Source: Delphinapterus leucas (taxonomy: Eukaryota; Chordata; Mammalia; Artiodactyla; Monodontidae). From it: 64,000 nucleotides of DNA. A program made the position numbers and the translations under genes. The stretch covers positions 5,132,901-5,196,900 of the forward strand of contig NW_022098043.1 of NCBI RefSeq assembly GCF_002288925.2. The letters are read 5' to 3'. Positions within the stretch are counted from its first letter, which is position 1. Each line of letters starts with the position of its first letter. Of the stretch, positions 48,244-60,735 are shown piece after piece. The notes beneath the pieces are model-generated. The model saw only the letters and a program-made list of their open reading frames with translations. It did no database searches and was not told the DNA's origin.

Positions 48244-48889
48244 AGATCTATCCCTTGGGGTCTGGTGTGTGTGTGTATGGGGGTGGGGGGCATTAGGTGA
48301 AAAGATCTGATGACATAATTAAAGGCCATTACCCTAGGGGGTGAGAACTTTATTGTACTCATCTTTGTATCCCTAAGGAGAAGTAGATTCTCATTAAATA
48401 TTCTAGCTCATAACAGGTGTGAGAATAGTTTGAACTGTATCAGGTGTCGGACTGGGCATTGGCTACACACTCCCTGCCCTCAGGGAACCCATGGTCCAGC
48501 AAACATAAACTGAAAATGGTGTTTGATTTGACCCACTTAGCATTTTTAGAAGATTTGACTTTGTGGTCAACATTCTAAAATTGGAAGCCACTACATAAAA
48601 GTCAGGTTTTCTAGTATCTGTTGAAAAATGTGGTACATCTTCCAAATGCTTGGAACATCTAGCAATCGGGACTGCACTCCCAAGTAGCAAGGCTTGCCTG
48701 GAGCTGAGAGATGTGTTCCCCGTTTCCCCTGCAGTCCCCACCACTCCTTATTGCCCCCTACCAGCATCCTTCACCCATTTATGCCTGGTGCCTGTAGGCA
48801 TTTGGATTTCAAAGCTCTAGTCTGGTGGGGAAGAGCATTAGAATGGAATGTCCTTTTAGGTGATCTGTGTAAAAAAAAAAAAAATGGGT

Positions 48890-49010
48890 GCATTATCCCC
48901 ATTTTATAGATGAAGAAACTAAGGTTTAGGGAGGTTGAGTGAATTGCTCAGGATCATAACAGCTAGGCTGGGTTGGATCCCAAATCCCATGACTCCAGGG
49001 CCTATGCCCT
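48890..49010 (-). repeat. MIR SINE fragment, antisense
   Basis: 'attttatagatgaagaaact' and 'tgctcaggatcataacagct' are in MIR order. Confidence 0.8.
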
Positions 49011-49554
49011 GGCCAGAGATCCCCATGAGAAACAATTCAACTGTAAGGGCAAGGACGTTGTGACACTGGGTACCCAGAGGGGAAGTGGTGACAGGGACGG
49101 AAGGCCAGAGCTGCCCACACTCACTCATCTGTGAGAAAGCAAAAGCAAGAGAACGCTGGTTTGAAGGCAGCAGCCCCACAGGAGCTCTGACTGGGACCCA
49201 GGGCTGGGCCTTAGACACACAGCTGCCAGGACCCCTCAACGTCCAGCTGGGTCAGGGAGCTCAGCCAGGGACAACCGTGAGTAGCTTTTTCTGTTGTCTT
49301 ATTTTGGGCTTCTTCCTCATTCCATAAAACCTGTGTTCTTACCTTATCCCTTCCCTCCAGGGTTGTAGGAAGCTGGGTGGGACTGCCTGGGGCCAGGGGA
49401 TTGATGTTGTAGAGGACTCCTGAGGTTTTTGAGGACCAACCCCTGGAAGGTTCAGGGCTGGTGCAGCCCTCACCCTGGGACAGGACAAGAATCAGCTCTC
49501 AGCATTCATGTCCGCCAAAGTCAGGACACAAGGTGATGATCAGAGCCCGCGGAG

Positions 49555-49760
49555 AGCCTCGCTGTGTGCCAGGTGCTGCTCTAAGGGCCTTTCATGTTTA
49601 TTTAATCCTCACGATGGTCTAAACCATTCCCCACTTTACAGATGGGGGCTCAGCCACTTACCTGAAGTCATATGGGCATTAAATGAGAGCTCTGGTCTTG
49701 AACTTAGGCATTCTGGCTCCATGGCCCACTCTTCAACCACTAGGCCCTCCTGCCTTACAA
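49555..49760 (-). repeat. MIR SINE, antisense
   Basis: 'tgtgccaggtgctgctctaa', 'ttatttaatcctcacgatgg' and 'ggctccatggcccactcttc'. A further MIR fragment follows at about 49,840-49,935. Confidence 0.88.
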
Positions 49761-50660
49761 GGTACAGGCCTAAACAGCAGATGGTGGGCCAGGAAAAAAA
49801 CCCTAAAAGACTAAGGCTGGAAAAGACCATCTGATGAGTCCCGGCCTTTGTTTTACAGGTGGGGAAACTGAGGCACAGAGAGATGCAGCTTGCCCGGTTG
49901 AGGCAGCTCGGTAACGTAGTGAAGTCTAGTCCACACTAGACCCAGGAGGCTAGGGGTCCACTTCCCTGGAGGTTCCACTCAGCGAACAGTAGTGTTGACA
50001 AGTGTGTTCTGGGGTCAGTGCCCAGGTGCGAACCCCAGCGCAGCCTCTAGTAGCCCTATGGCCTCAGACAAATCACTCCACTTCTCTCCCACTCAGCTTC
50101 CTCTTCTGAGAAATTTAGGCCCGGGACCATCAGTCACAGGCTCGTGGGAGCGTCGACAGGATGATGCCAGCACTAGGATGGGTACCTGTGGCTCAGCAGG
50201 TGGCTGAGGTGGAGATTCTGATCTTGACTCCACCTGCTCTGGCCCTGGATTAGAGATGAGGATAAATGAGGCTGCGCGCTGTTTCTCCCTGGAATGGGTG
50301 GCATGTAGACACCTTCAGGGCATAAAGACCAGGACTGAGGTGGGGGAGGGGCTGGGGAGGAATCTGGGGATGCCTGGGAGGTGGCACCCGACAACACTGG
50401 CCCCAGCTCTGCATCCGCCTTCTGGCTTACCTCGAGACGGCCCCTAACCTGCCCTGGGGCCAAGCATCAATTTCTATCAATGAAGCATGTCCTTTATCCT
50501 TTGGCTCGTTAAGGTCAGGTTAAGGTGGGAAAATGGCAGCCCGGCTCAGCTGAGCAGAGCCCTCAGCGCCAGTCTCTTTTCTTCCCTCCTCATCTTGTTG
50601 CATCTATTAATCTTACCTCATGCTCTCAGATGTGCATAAAATGTTCTTTAATTCGTTCTT

Positions 50661-50941
50661 TTTTTTTTTTTTGGCTGCATTGAGTCTTCCTTGTTGCGTG
50701 TGGGCTTTCTCTAGTTGTGTTGAGCTGGGCCTACTCTTCGTGTGGTGCGCGGGCTTCTCGTTGCGGTGGCTTCTCTTGTTGCGGAGCACGGGCTCTAGGC
50801 ACGCGGGCTTCAGTAGTTGTGGTGCATGGGTCTAGTTTAGTTGCTCCGTGGCATGTGGGATCTTCCCGGACCAGGGCTCGAACCCGTGTTCCCTGCGTTG
50901 GCAGGCGGATTCTTAACCACTGCGCCCCCGGGGAAGTCCCT
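50661..50941 (-). mobile_element. CHR-2-like SINE, antisense, with internal deletion
   Basis: The head and body match the other antisense copies, but one central repeat unit is missing. The duplication is attcgttctt (50651-50660) against attcattctt (50942-50951). Confidence 0.93.
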
Positions 50942-51844
50942 ATTCATTCTTATTAAAGCACATTCAATAAGACTCTGAGCCCCCATCCTCCTGAACTGGT
51001 CAGTAACTGAACCTCAGTGTGTACGGAGCTTCCCCCGCCCCCACCCCCGCCTTCAAGCATCACACATCAATTCTCAGGGTCACCTGCAGAGCACAGAGTG
51101 AGAGAAGCCACCCAGGCTCCTCCTTTGGTGAATGCCCCTTGTCCAAATGGGTTGGATCCTCTGAAGTCCAGCCTGGAGCCCGGATTCTTTGCCAAGGCTC
51201 GAATCCCCTGTGTCTTGGGTTCACCCTCAGGGTATGCCACCTGGCAACTTTCCCCAGAGGTCCCACCATCTCCCCAAGGCACTTCCAGGCCAGAGCCCAG
51301 GTCCCCAACACTCAAGGACCCATGACCTCTGGTCCCCTCCCTGTGTGGGGCCATCTTTCCTCTCTCCTCGGCTTTCGATCACAGATGCTGGCTCTTCTCT
51401 CCCCACCCACCTGGGACACCAGCTTAACCTTCTTAGGTTTTTCACAAAGGACAGGAAGAAGGGCTGTTTTCCAACAGCTTCTGCTTTCCACCCCACCCCT
51501 GCGCAAAGTCTCTGAGCCGGGAGACACCAAGGGCACTCTGAAGGGAGACAGGCTGTCCTACCCTACAGAGGAGGAAAACCAAGGCTCAAAGGCAATGGGT
51601 ACTCGCTCAAGGTCACATGGCCGACGGAGAGGAGCCAGCGTTGGGTCCTGCTCTGCGGGTTCCAAAGCTTGTGCTGTCAATCACCGAATCCTGTGGAAGA
51701 CCCAAGTCCCCCTCACCAATTAGTCAGGTGGCCCTGGCTGAGCCACATCACTTTTCTCAACCTCAGTCTCTTCAACTCTAAATATGAAGCTATGGTAGCA
51801 TTACCTACCTGTCTCAAAGGGGTGCTTGTTTATTTTCTGAAGTT
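50942..51844. other. Unassigned, GC-moderate intergenic sequence
   Basis: Several overlapping open frames (up to 234 codons at 51,019-51,723) lie on both strands with no recognisable protein. The 3' part of the longest runs through a MIR-like piece at 51,560-51,680, so I do not call a gene. Confidence 0.45.
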
Positions 51845-52075
51845 AACATTTACTGAGCTTTCTAGCACCATATGCTGGAGCTCTGCTAGCCCTGAAGACT
51901 TACCTCTTTCAATCCTCACAGCAGCCTGTGGGAGAGATGCTGTCACTAACCACATTTAAGAGGTGAGAAACTGAAGCTGACGCGGGCTTAAGACCTTGCT
52001 CAAGTTCACACAGCTGGTCACATGCAAAGCCAAGACCCAAACCCAGGTCTGTCTGAATCCAGAACCATGGTACAT
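51845..52075 (-). repeat. MIR SINE, antisense
   Basis: 'ttaacatttactgagctttc', 'ctttcaatcctcacagcagc' and 'ttcacacagctggtcacatg'. It is preceded at 51,720-51,840 by a partial MIR in sense. Confidence 0.85.
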
Positions 52076-52079
52076 TGTG

Positions 52080-53022
52080 GTGAGAATCAAACTGGAAAAC
52101 AGTTGTGGAAAGTGCCTCCTAAGCAGTAAGGTGCAATGCAGGCTCCAGGGTCAGCCCTCTTCCAGCAGAAAAGAACAAGACCATTATTCCCTATTCCCAC
52201 CATATCCTGGAGAGATAGGGTCCACAGAGCATGGGGTGTGTCCTGCCCCCACCCCCATGCAGCGAAGACCCCAAAGGAAAGAAAATAGCAGACCAGGGCA
52301 GATCAGTGGGGTAGGTCAGGTGGGGAGTGTCATTAGACCCAGGCATGGGAAGGAAAGCTGTGGGTATCCCATCCAAATGGGGAGGATGTTTGTGGGACCT
52401 CGGGCAGAAGAGACAACATTGGTGGGTTGGGCGTCCTGTGGGTTTTGCTGCTTCTCTTCTCCTCCCCCACCTGCTCCCACCTGCACAGGGGAGGCCCCTG
52501 ATCTGCTCACCCAGTGAGTCAGAAGCAGCCCCTCCCACCAAAGCCCCCCTGCCTTCCTCTCTGGGGGTTGCGGCCACTCCAGAGTTCCTCTTTGAGAATC
52601 ACAGCTGCATTCACAGTGTTGCCTCTGTCAGAGTTCAATGAGTCCATCTTTTATGTGTCTCCGTGTATCTGCCTGGATCCTGGGGAATCTGATGGAGCCA
52701 AAAGCAGGAGATGGGAGCCTGCTGAGGACCACGGGGGAGTGAGGTGCCTCATGGACCTTCTCTAAGTTGTCACATAATACTTATTGGACAGATGAGGCCA
52801 CCAAGGCTCAGACACAGCAGGTAAATGGCAAAGACAAGAGTCAAGCCTGGGTCTGTCTTTCCACTACTTTCCACCAGCTCTTCCCAACAGGGAAGAAGGT
52901 GTTCCAGAAGGTTCACATTATTAGAATGTTTTCAGTTTTTGAAAAATTAGTGGATAATTATTTTTCCATTTAAAAGATATTTTTCTCAGGGTGAGAGCTT
53001 CTTAAGATACACGGGAATCAGG
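52080..53022. other. Unassigned intergenic sequence
   Basis: A partial antisense MIR lies near 52,775-52,860. Otherwise nothing is recognised. Open frames of up to 173 codons here are on conflicting strands and match nothing I know. Confidence 0.4.
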
Positions 53023-53030
53023 AATTTCCT

Positions 53031-53137
53031 GGTGGTCCAGTGGTTAAGACTTGGCACTCTCACTGCCAGGGTCCTGGGCTCGATCCCTGGTTGGGGAACT
53101 AAGATCCTGCAAGCCACATGGCGCAGCCAAAAAAAAT
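53031..53137 (+). mobile_element. Short tRNA-derived SINE
   Basis: 'ggaatttcctggtggtccag' to 'cacatggcgcagccaaaaaa', with 'gctcgatccctggttgggga' as the B-box region. Confidence 0.9.
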
Positions 53138-53504
53138 TTTTTTTAATAAAATAAATGGAAGAATCAAAAGCAGCAGTTAGTGGTGATCAAACAAACAATA
53201 ACCTCATGACCCCCAACCAGGCTGTTCATCATTTGGCCACTGGAGTGGCTTTGGCTGATGCAAGGTTTTACATTGGTCTTATTCTTAATCTTATGTTGTT
53301 TAATTTATACCTTGAATGAAGCAATGATTAAAGAAAGGAATCAAAGTGAACTCTGAGGTCGAACACACAAGGAAACAGGAGAAGGATGATGACTCCTCCG
53401 CAGATAAGTCTCAAGATTTATCATTTGCATTTATCTGATCAAATTCCTTATATACCTTGTCATAAAAATTCTTGTGAGTTACAAAATGTTAAAAAGAGAA
53501 AATA

Positions 53505-53696
53505 GGGCTTCCCTGGTGATGCAGTGGTTGAGAGTCCACCTGCCGATGCGGGGGACATGGGTTCGTTCCCCGGTCCGGGACGATCCCACGTGCCGCAGAG
53601 CGGCTGGGCCCAGGAGCCTGCGCGTCCGGAGCCTGTGCTCTGCAGCGGGAGAGGCCACAACAGTGAGAGGCCCGCATACCGCAAAAAAGAAAAAAG
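53505..53696 (+). mobile_element. Compact CHR-type SINE
   Basis: 'gggcttccctggtgatgcag' to 'gagaggcccgcataccgc' plus A-rich tail. The perfect duplication aaaaagagaaaata is at 53491-53504 and 53697-53710. Confidence 0.95.
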
Positions 53697-53859
53697 AAAA
53701 AGAGAAAATAATATGTACTCTTTCTTTCCCTGTGTTGGGCATAAAGGTAATCTATACCTGCAAGGCATATGCAGAGAGGTGCTTGCAAATAGGGACCTGA
53801 GAGCTATTTTATCTTACCATACAACAAACATAACATTCCCTTTTAAAGTACAAATCAGA

Positions 53860-54168
53860 TTTTTTAAAAATTTATTTATTTATGGCTGTGTTGGGTCTTC
53901 ATTGCTGCACGTGGGCTTTCTCTAGTTGAGGCGAGCAGGGGCTACCCTTCATTGTGGTGCATGGGCTTCTCATTGTGGTAGCTTCTCTTTGTTGCAGATC
54001 ACAGACTCTAGGCGCACAGGCTTCAGTAGTTGGGCACGTGGGCTCAGTAGTTGTGGTGCATGGGCTTTGTTGCTCCGCGGCATGTGGAATCTTCCCAGAC
54101 CAGGGCTCAAACCCACATCCCCTGCATCGGCAGGCGGATTCTTAACCACTGTGCCACCAGGGAAGGCC
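53860..54168 (-). mobile_element. CHR-2-like SINE, antisense
   Basis: A complete antisense copy. The duplication tacaaatcaga is at 53849-53859 and 54169-54179. Confidence 0.95.
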
Positions 54169-54234
54169 TACAAATCAGACTTTTAAGCATCAAATGCAAG
54201 AATGCAAACCCCCAGCTTATGAAAGTGATCTCGC

Positions 54235-54297
54235 AGGGCTTGCGGGATCTTAGTTCCCCAACCAGCGATTGAACCTGGACCACCAGGGGATTCCCCA
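54235..54297 (-). mobile_element. tRNA-head fragment of a SINE, antisense
   Basis: 'cttagttccccaaccagcga' then 'accaccaggggattcccc', a promoter-end fragment only. Confidence 0.7.
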
Positions 54298-54531
54298 TTT
54301 CATTCTATTTTAATGTCTATTTGGTCCCCCCATAAACATCACTTTAAAATTTGTTCAGCAACCATGCATTTTCTTCTGTCATGAATTTAAAGCAAATCAA
54401 GCACATATGCCACTGTAAAGTGGGGAGAAGTCAAAATTTGTTTTTATATATTATGCATATAATTTAAATAAAATAAATGTTAGGGAAATTTTGGAAATAA
54501 TACACTTATTAAAAATAGTACATTTGATTTA

Positions 54532-54797
54532 GGGGGCTTCCCTGGTGGCACAGTGGTTAAGAACATGCCTACCAATGCAGGGGACACAGGTTGATGCCCT
54601 GGTCCGGGAAGATCCCACATGCCACGGAACGACTCAGCCTGTGAGCCGCAACTACTGAGCCCACGCACCTACAGCCCGTGCTCCGCAACGAGAAAAGCCA
54701 CAGCAACAAGAAGCCCGCGTAACCCAACACAGAGTAGCCCCCGCTCGCCACAACAAAGACCCAACCCAGCCAAAAATAAATTAATTAATTAATTTTA
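54532..54797 (+). mobile_element. CHR-2-like SINE
   Basis: 'gggggcttccctggtggcac' to 'gacccaacccagccaaaaat'. The 21-bp duplication (54511-54531 and 54798-54818) has one mismatch. Confidence 0.95.
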
Positions 54798-55044
54798 AAA
54801 AATAGTACATTTGACTTAAAAACACTTCCTTTTTCATGGACCATAGAAAATTATGATATAGCCCAAATAATTCTCATGGGGGTTTGTAAAATTATATTTT
54901 ACTGTGAAATAGTTCCTGAGTCAGGAGAGATGAGAGATGGTCTAGTCCAACCATCTCATTCTATTTTATTTTACTCTTTAAATTTTGGATACGATCCTTA
55001 AGTAATCTGGCAGAGAAAATGCACACGAAAACAATAAACATAAT

Positions 55045-55290
55045 AGCTAACGTTTATGAGGATCTGTTAAGTGCCAGCCAGGCACTGTGTTATGTGTCTT
55101 CTACCTGCCGCCCGCCCCGTTCTCCCCTCGCAAGAGCCCTGAGGGGAGATAATTTCATTGTCCCCATTTTACAGATGAGGACACTGAGGCTCAGGATAGT
55201 GAGGTAATTCACCCAAGAGCCCACAGATTTAATAAGGGGGCAGAATCAGAACTCACAACTGTGACTCAAGCCTGCCTCTTAAACCCCTAA
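55045..55290 (-). repeat. MIR SINE, antisense
   Basis: 'taacgtttatgaggatctgt', 'gtgccagccaggcactgtgt', 'ccattttacagatgaggaca' and 'ggcagaatcagaactcacaa'. Confidence 0.9.
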
Positions 55291-56455
55291 CTATTCCCTT
55301 CTTATTCTGAGCTGATCCTTACCTGTTCACCACCTCTCTTCACAGAAGCAGGAGATAGAAATCCAGGTTACCCTGCAAGTGGGTATACTGAAGGAGTCAG
55401 TATTGCTGGATCTGATCCCAAATCCTAGGCCAGAAATGGTAATGTGCTTTCCTCTTCACGGCCACGGAGGCCAGAAGCCAGCCAGATCCCCAAACACACG
55501 TGAATTCATTCTATCACAAAAGCCTATCGTGGAACTTGCATGAGGGTCAGCTCCACAGATGTCTGGCCTCTCCTTATCTGTCCATGGCCTGAGTGCCCAC
55601 ACTAGGTTTCATTTAGCATCAGCCGCGGTCCAGCTGTCCCTGTGACCCTCCAGCCACTCTGTCACACTCACATCTTAGCGGCCTGCAGCCCTACGCCTCA
55701 GCCTCTTTACTGATGCCAGTTCCCTCAATTATACAATGGGAGTCATACCACTTCCCTCATTGGCTTGTCGTGTGGAATATATGAGTTAATGTGTAAAGGG
55801 CGCAGCATGGAGTCTGGCCCACAGCATACAGTAAGTGCTCATTCAGTGTCACTTTCTGTCTTTGTCGTGAGCACTGGTGTGTTTCAAGAGCTGAGCCTCC
55901 AGGGCTCTGCGCATCATCACCCCACCACTCCCGCCTCTGCTCAGGGACCAGCCCAAATTGGAACCGCCACCCCCGCTGCTGCAACCCTAGAAACAACCAG
56001 AATCAGGATTAGGGAGGGACCCCACCCTCTGGGATCTGGCCAAGCCAGGAAGAGGCAGAGCAGCCTGAAAGGAAACCACAAGGGATTCAGAATACCCACC
56101 ATGCGGTTAACCTTTTCCTACTTTTTGCTATACAGAGGAGCCACCATGAAAAGTCCTCAGCATCCATTAATGGCCTCTCTGCCCCCCCTCCCCCTACCCC
56201 ATTACAACGCTTTGCTTGTCTTACAGAGAGCACTTCATGGGCGGAGGGGGCTGACTAGCCGCTTCTAGGTGTAATTTTAACAGTTTTAACAATGCTCCTA
56301 AACCCACCTGCTCCCCCCGCCATGCTTCCCATTGACTCCTGACCAAGCTTCCACCAGCAGCAAGTACCCCCAGGGTGAGGGGAAGCCAGAGACTCTTATC
56401 GGGCATTTACACTTTAATGATTGAGTTCCTAAAATTTTCTGTAATAGGTTTTCTT
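55291..56455. other. Unassigned intergenic sequence
   Basis: No confident gene. A 167-codon open frame at 55,765-56,268 has no recognisable domain, and its first part runs through MIR-like text ('acagcatacagtaagtgctc'). Confidence 0.4.
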
Positions 56456-56472
56456 TGAAAGAGGAGGATAGG

Positions 56473-56789
56473 GACTTCCCTGGTGGCGCAGTGGTTAAGA
56501 ATCCGCCTGCCAGTGCAGGGGATGCAGGTTTGATCCCTGGTCTGGGAAGATCCCACATGCCGCGGAGCAGCTAAGCCCGTGCGCCACAACTACTGAGCCC
56601 GCGTGCTGCAACTACTGAAGCCCACGCACCTAGAGCCCGTGCTCCACAACAAGAGAAGCCACCACAATGAGAAGCCTGCTCATCGCAACAAAGAGTAGCC
56701 CCCGCTCGCCTCAACTAGAGAAAGCCTGCTCACATCAACAAAGACCCAACGCAGCCAAAAATAAATAAATTTATTAAAAAAACAAAAAA
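56473..56789 (+). mobile_element. CHR-2-like SINE, full length
   Basis: 'gacttccctggtggcgcagt' to 'aacgcagccaaaaataaata'. The duplication is gaaagaggaggatagg (56457-56472) against gaaagaggaagatagg (56790-56805). Confidence 0.96.
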
Positions 56790-57064
56790 GAAAGAGGAAG
56801 ATAGGCCTTTAGTTCCTATTATCAAGATGAAGATAACCAGCACAGAATCAGAGTGAAGCCCTGAATCGTAGAGATGCTCCCTGTAGGGGCAGAACCAAGA
56901 CACATGTCTTCAGACAGCATGTCAAGGTGCCCATCCTGAGACTCTGAACCCTGGGATCTGCTAAAGCAGGAAAGAGGGAAGCCTGTGTACTTACAGTATT
57001 TCAAGAACCGCCCCCCCACAAAGGATAGAGGTCCCCAGGAGAAAGCTTCAGGATCTGACTGAGG

Positions 57065-57265
57065 GTGATGGGCCTGGGCCTGGGTTCAAATTGGGCTTTA
57101 CCCTCTGTATGACCTTGGGCAAGTCACTTCATTCCCCTGTGCTTCTATCTCCTCGTCTGTAAAAGAGGGACATGAGAATAGCACCACCTTCCCCTCCTCG
57201 TTGTGAGGAGTAACTGAGTTTACATGCAAAGCCCAGTGCTTGGCACACAGCAAGCCACTGTCATT
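57065..57265 (+). repeat. MIR SINE
   Basis: 'gcctgggttcaaattgggct', 'tgaccttgggcaagtcactt' and 'agtgcttggcacacagcaag'. Confidence 0.9.
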
Positions 57266-57834
57266 AAGGTACAGTCCCCCCTACCCTGCGATCCCCCTCT
57301 CGCCCATATATTCAAGGCGGGCAGGTCAGGCTCTAAAAGGCTTTCCCTATGTCCTCTTGCCACAGAAGCTTTGAGAGTCACTTTTGACATGTGAAGCCAG
57401 GCGTGCCCTTCCTGCTGATGTATATCCTATCAGTCTGTCTTTTCCCCCATAAATCGAGCAGTTGTGTCTACTTTGAGAATCTTGAAGAAGGTAGCCCTCC
57501 CTGAGGATTTTCACAAGTGTCACAGAACTCCTTCAACCAATTCACTGGACAAATATTCCTCGAGCAGCTGCCATGGGCCAGGCAGCGTTCTAGGCCCCTG
57601 AGACGCAGCAGGGAACAAAACAGACAATGAACCCCGGATCTCTTGGAGCTGACCTGTCAATGCCCTGGCAGCTAATGGTGGTGCTGGAGGCCCTGGTTAG
57701 AGGAAATGGTCCAAGGAGGAAAGGAGGAAAAGGAGACCAGGGAAGAGACTGTTGCCCAGAGTGTGAGAAAGACCCCCGTCCCCCTCCATCCAGGCTGGCC
57801 TGCCTTCCATGGATTGGGTCTGGCACCAGCCGTA

Positions 57835-58025
57835 GCAGAGCAGCCTGGCTTTGGGTTCTGATTCCGCCACCTACAAGCTGTGTGACCCTGGGCAAATCCA
57901 TTCAGCTGAACCTCACTTTCCTGATCTCTAAGATAGTGAGAATGAAGCATTTCTATCTGCGAGGGCAGTTTGCAGGATAAAGGAGAGAGTGCAAGTAAAA
58001 TGCCTCCTGTAGTGCCTGCCACAAA
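57835..58025 (+). repeat. MIR SINE
   Basis: 'gggttctgattccgccacct', 'tgtgaccctgggcaaatcca' and 'agtgcctgccacaaaggaag'. Confidence 0.85.
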
Positions 58026-58029
58026 GGAA

Positions 58030-58750
58030 GCACGGGAGACAGTGAAAAATTCATTTTCCTCATACGCTTTAACCACAACGACACATTATAACAGACTGAA
58101 TGGAGATGCAGATGAGAATCCAGCTGCCTGGCAATAAAGATATCTGCCCCCCAAAATTATTTTCATTAAAAACATGTTATTTCTATTAACATGTAACAGC
58201 TTTATTAAATATTGTTTCTAAGTTGTCAGTTTTGGTTTCTACCCAGTAGGTGTTGAAAGATGTAACCTGCAAGGAAAGCCCTTCAGGATCTGGGTAACTT
58301 TTGAGATGGTAAAGAGGTGCTGAGCCCACGAAGTTTGAGAACTGCTGCTCCAGGCGTTCTCACTGTTATAGCTCTTTTCCCACCTGACAAATCCCCGCAC
58401 CCACTCCCCGCCTCTGCCCTGCCCCGGCCCCGGCCCAGCCCGCCCCAGTTGTGTGCAGTTAATTGCACAACTCACAAAATGGAAGAACCAGGTTGGAAGG
58501 GTTTTGAGATCTCACCTGGTGCAGATGGACATTCTGAGAAGGGCACCGTTCTGCCTGAGTTTCCCAGGCATCAGTTCTACCCAAAATTGGAACTGGAATC
58601 CAGACTCCTATCTCCTTGGCCCAGGGCTCTCCTCATGATTGCAGGCTGTCAGGTACTGACTTCTTTACCGCAGCCTGGTTAATAATCCATCAGGCTCCCA
58701 GGCATATTGTCAGCTTCCTGTTCACTCAGCTCCAAAAGTCCTGACTGGAT
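58030..58750. other. Unassigned intergenic sequence
   Basis: No gene is recognised. A short GC-rich patch at 58,390-58,450 is C-rich low complexity rather than a CpG island. Confidence 0.4.
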
Positions 58751-58973
58751 GGACTTCCTTGGTGGCGCAGTGGTTGAGAGTCCGCCTGCCGATGCAGGGG
58801 ACACGGGTTCGGGTTCGTGCCCTGGTCTGGGAAGATCCCACATGCCGCGGAGCGGCTGGGCCCGTGAGCCATGGCTGCTGAGCCTGCGCGTCCGGAGCCT
58901 GTGCTCCGCAGCGGGAGAGGCCACAACAGTGAGAGGCCCGCATACCGCAAAACAAAAACAAAACAAAACAAAA
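58751..58973 (+). mobile_element. Compact CHR-type SINE
   Basis: 'ggacttccttggtggcgcag' to 'gtgagaggcccgcataccgc' and an (AAAAC)n tail. The B-box shows a small tandem duplication ('cgggttcgggttcgtgc'). Confidence 0.93.
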
Positions 58974-59141
58974 CCATACAGAAGTCCTGGAAACAGGATC
59001 TTCTCCCTCTGCTCACCCCCTCTCTCCTGCCTTCCTCCTTGACCACGCCCCTGCCCTCACACCAGCCCAAAGGCATAGCAGACATGGCATTGTCACTCTC
59101 ATTTGTTGCCAACTAACAAAGAACTTGAGAAAGTGAGGAGA

Positions 59142-59246
59142 GGGACTTCCCTGGCAGCCCAGTGGTTAAGACTCTGCGCTTCCACTGCAGAGGGAGCGGG
59201 TTCCATCCCCGGTCAGGGAACCAAGAACCTGCATGCCACGTGGCAT

Positions 59247-59286
<40 letters not shown>

Positions 59287-59287
59287 T
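59142..59287 (+). mobile_element. Short tRNA-derived SINE with long pure A-tail
   Basis: 'gggacttccctggcagccca' to 'atgccacgtggcatagc', then about 33 uninterrupted A. The duplication tgaggaga is at 59134-59141 and 59288-59295. Confidence 0.93.
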
Positions 59288-59354
59288 TGAGGAGAAAGCT
59301 ACAGTATGTGTACGTATTATATATACATATATAATCTGCCATCAGTGGCGGGCT

Positions 59355-59545
59355 AACTGTGTACCAGGCACTATACTGACCATGATGCTATCCCAACTAG
59401 TCCTCGTGCTTCACCACCGATGAAATGTGTACTATATGTTATTCCCGTTTTACAGATGAGGAAACTGAGGAAAAGAAGTGAATGAAGTAAGTGACTTTAT
59501 CCAAGGACACAAAGCTAATACTTGACTGAGCCAGGACTGGAAATC
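59355..59545 (-). repeat. MIR SINE, antisense
   Basis: 'ctgtgtaccaggcactatac', 'cccgttttacagatgaggaa' and 'gactgagccaggactggaaa'. Confidence 0.88.
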
Positions 59546-60584
59546 AGCCTGACTGGCAAATCCATGTGGATCAAGACTTCACCAGGCTGATGGGGACAGG
59601 ACTAAAATCTATGCCAGCTAATAGTAGCAATGGAGGCATGACTAAGTGAAGAGGAAAAAGACAAAAAGAGAAAAGAGATGTGATTTGACCCTGGGGCTAA
59701 AGACAAAAGATTGCCTGTGTCTGGTGTCACCTGGGCAGTGTCATGAATTAGATCCTGTCCCTTTATCAACTTGACTTTGTCATAACATAAAGGCTCAAGT
59801 CTGGCTTGGCCTGCCACTTGCTGTGAACTGGGGGCAAGTGACTTGCGTTCTCTAAACCCATTTGCTCAAGGAATGCTACCTGCTTCATATAATAGCCATG
59901 AGCCCTTCCCTGCTGTGCAAACTGTCAAGTATGATCTGAATGTGGGCCTTATGAGTCTATTCTCTGAAAGGGAAGTTGCTAGAGTATAAGGTAGTTGAAA
60001 AGAAGAAGAAGATATTTGAAAAGACTCAACAAAACTGTCCTGTGGGCAGATTTCAGGTTTGTTAATTTACCGTGTAATGGCTTGGAGGTAAAGAATGTAA
60101 AGCAATAGGATGGGACCCTGGGTCTTCAGAGGAATGAACAAGAGCACAGGTTCCTGACGCCCCCAGCCAGTCTCTTAGCAACCCTGTACCCCAATTTCCT
60201 CATTTATGAAATATTGAAAATAATAATATCAGGTTTAAATGAGATACTGAAGAGAAAGTGCTAGTGCAATGCCAAGTGCCCATCACCACTATCCTCCAAT
60301 CTTCTTTTCAGATGGCAGTATGGAGGCAACAGAGAGTAAGTGACTTCTGCATAGAATTAACCAGTGCCAGAGCCAGGTTCAAACCCTGAGTATCTGCTTC
60401 TTAACTTGGGACGCTTTTCTTTCTACTACATTGCACACACGCTCTGTCGTTCAATTAGGCGGCCAAGCTACTGCTTGTTTTAAATAATTATTTCATCTGC
60501 ACATCAAGAATGCTGGTATTACGGGGAAAATATTTTTGCAACTCAGAAGTAAACTTGTGAACAGTTAAAAGAAAAAAAGAATTC

Positions 60585-60735
60585 AGGTATTAATTTCCCC
60601 AGTTACAGGTGAAGAAACTGAGGCTCAGAGAGTTTGAGTAACTTGCCCCTAGGTCACACAGCCCATCAGTGGCAGAGCTGGGATTTGAACCCTGCAATGC
60701 TTCATTCCGAAGATGTGGCATTTAACCTTCGCTAC
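60585..60735 (-). repeat. MIR SINE, antisense
   Basis: 'gaagaaactgaggctcagag', 'ttgcccctaggtcacacagc' and 'gcagagctgggatttgaacc'. A partial sense MIR lies at 60,140-60,300. Confidence 0.9.

Noticed and set aside
51019..51723. 234-codon open frame
   Set aside because: Overlapping frames of similar length exist on both strands, no domain is recognisable, and the 3' part crosses MIR-like text.
55765..56268. 167-codon open frame
   Set aside because: The start lies in MIR-derived sequence and there is no recognisable motif or splice context.
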